Of a stretch of 6,463 bases of DNA, positions 5,792 to 6,463 are shown one piece after another. Below the pieces are notes generated by a model. That model had not been told where the DNA came from and searched no databases. It saw nothing but the letters and a program-made list of their open reading frames with translations. Made by a program: the position numbers and the translations under genes. The stretch is from NCBI GenBank assembly GCA_039029935.1, contig JBCCFC010000807.1, positions 1 through 6,463 on the forward strand, given 5' to 3'. Numbering within the stretch: position 1 is the stretch's first letter; every line of letters starts with the position of its first letter. The DNA comes from G039029935 sp039029935 (GTDB taxonomy: Bacteria > Chloroflexota > Anaerolineae > Caldilineales > Caldilineaceae).

Positions 5792-6463
5792 CTGACTCCT
5801 TCGTTGCGCCACCAACGCACCTCATTGCTGCCTCGTTCGGCAGCGGCCACAATATCCAGCCGACCATTGCCTTTGAGATCAGCCACAATCACTTGGCTCG
5901 CATTGGTCCAGCCATCTTTGAGCAGCTGCATATCCCAAACGCCATGAGGGTCGCCGCGATGTTTAAAGAGTGCCACCCGTCCGGTTTCATGCCATGCCGT
6001 TGCAATCACCTCAATCTGACCATCGTTGTCGATATCCGCCGCAATCGCTTCAAATGCATTAGGAAAGTGTTTGCAGATGATGTGCTTCTGCCAATTGGAT
6101 GTGGCAGGATTGCCGTCATGCTCATACCAGACAATCTCATGTGGTGTTGCACCCTGAGTGTTATGGTCATGGTCGGCTGGCAACATGCCCAATGCCATCA
6201 CGACATCGAGCGAACCATTGCCAGTTATATCAACAGGATGACCGTGGATGGGCTGCGGTGAGGTGTCAATGATGTGTTTGTGCCACGTATCAAGCGCAGG
6301 ATTGCCCGGGTTCTGATACCAGACGATTTGGTTGCCTTGGCGTGCTGTGCCAAAAAGGTCAATCTTGCCATCGCCATCCATATCCACTGCACAGATGGTA
6401 CGGGTTTCGCCAATGTCTACCTCGATGAGATGCTGAATCCATTGATTATCTCCAGAGAAACCC
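5788..6463 (-). CDS. FG-GAP/VCBS repeat propeller protein, 5' end outside window
   Basis: The last 224 residues of a larger protein; the frame is open through the right edge (first full codon at 6462), so the ATG at 6387 is internal. Four repeats are visible, each with a calcium-loop-like motif: DMDGDGKID (27-35), DITGNGSLD (78-86), DIDNDGQIE (143-151) and DLKGNGRLD (195-203). Each is followed by a hydrophobic strand and a closing IVWY- or VRWW-type strand, and two carry a W-x-KHII strand. This is the pattern of beta-propeller blades of the FG-GAP/VCBS type, normally extracytoplasmic; any signal peptide would lie beyond the window. The protein stops directly after a blade strand (WWRNEG), with no anchor or sorting tail. 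Its stop overlaps the start of the PhyH-family gene (ATGA), so the two are translated as a unit. A binding or adhesive role is only inference. Confidence 0.85.
   Translation of the reverse strand, partial: GFSGDNQWIQHLIEVDIGETRTICAVDMDGDGKIDLFGTARQGNQIVWYQNPGNPALDTWHKHIIDTSPQPIHGHPVDITGNGSLDVVMALGMLPADHDHNTQGATPHEIVWYEHDGNPATSNWQKHIICKHFPNAFEAIAADIDNDGQIEVIATAWHETGRVALFKHRGDPHGVWDMQLLKDGWTNASQVIVADLKGNGRLDIVAAAERGSNEVRWWRNEGVR
5796..5800 (-). promoter_or_regulatory. Ribosome binding site of the PhyH-family gene
   Basis: AGGAG on the minus strand, 4 nt before the ATG at 5791 and inside the 3' end of the propeller-protein gene. The spacing is short, but this is the clearest Shine-Dalgarno match near either possible start and it decides for the ATG at 5791. 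Confidence 0.65.

Noticed and set aside
6385..6387. ATG at 6387 as the true start of the propeller protein
   Set aside because: The frame continues with propeller-like sequence to the window edge, and this methionine lies inside a calcium-loop motif (DMDGDGKID).

Overview
The window reads as a stretch of bacterial chromosome in which every supportable gene lies on the minus strand, so transcription runs from right to left. The gene families are: an FG-GAP/VCBS propeller protein, a phytanoyl-CoA-dioxygenase-type oxygenase, a Uma2-family (PD-(D/E)XK) nuclease-like protein with a long Gly/Glu repeat tail, a glutamate-1-semialdehyde-aminomutase-like class III aminotransferase, and two amidohydrolase-2-like proteins. 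This mix is typical of large-genome environmental bacteria such as Chloroflexota, Poribacteria-like, planctomycete-like or cyanobacterial lineages. That is an impression from gene content; nothing in the window fixes the taxon.

Layout from right to left. (a) 6463-5788: the 3' part of a propeller protein gene that runs off the right edge. (b) 5791-5000: a PhyH-family dioxygenase gene, joined to (a) by an ATGA start/stop overlap with a clear AGGAG ribosome site. (c) 4999-4726: an intergenic regulatory block. It holds a near-consensus sigma70 promoter facing left (TTGACG, 17 bp, TATAAT), a 78-nt perfectly centred two-part inverted repeat just downstream of the predicted transcription start, a second, overlapping and mutually exclusive hairpin followed by a U-rich run, and a GGGGGA ribosome site. 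(d) 4725-3295: the Uma2-like gene, with a duplicated N-terminal module and a nested 36/12-bp coding minisatellite. (e) 3276-1948, 1951-1187 and 1190-441: aminotransferase, degenerate amidohydrolase-like protein and intact amidohydrolase. The last two junctions are 4-bp ATGA overlaps, and the aminotransferase starts only 18 bp after the Uma2 gene ends. (f) 440-1: a pyrimidine-rich region with no gene I can support.

The aminotransferase and amidohydrolase genes form a tight translationally coupled unit and probably serve one small-molecule pathway, perhaps with the upstream oxygenase. The substrate cannot be read from the sequence. The parts most worth a second look are the pairing of a metal-site-less amidohydrolase homologue with an intact one, and the promoter/leader architecture in front of the Uma2 gene, which may control the whole downstream operon.
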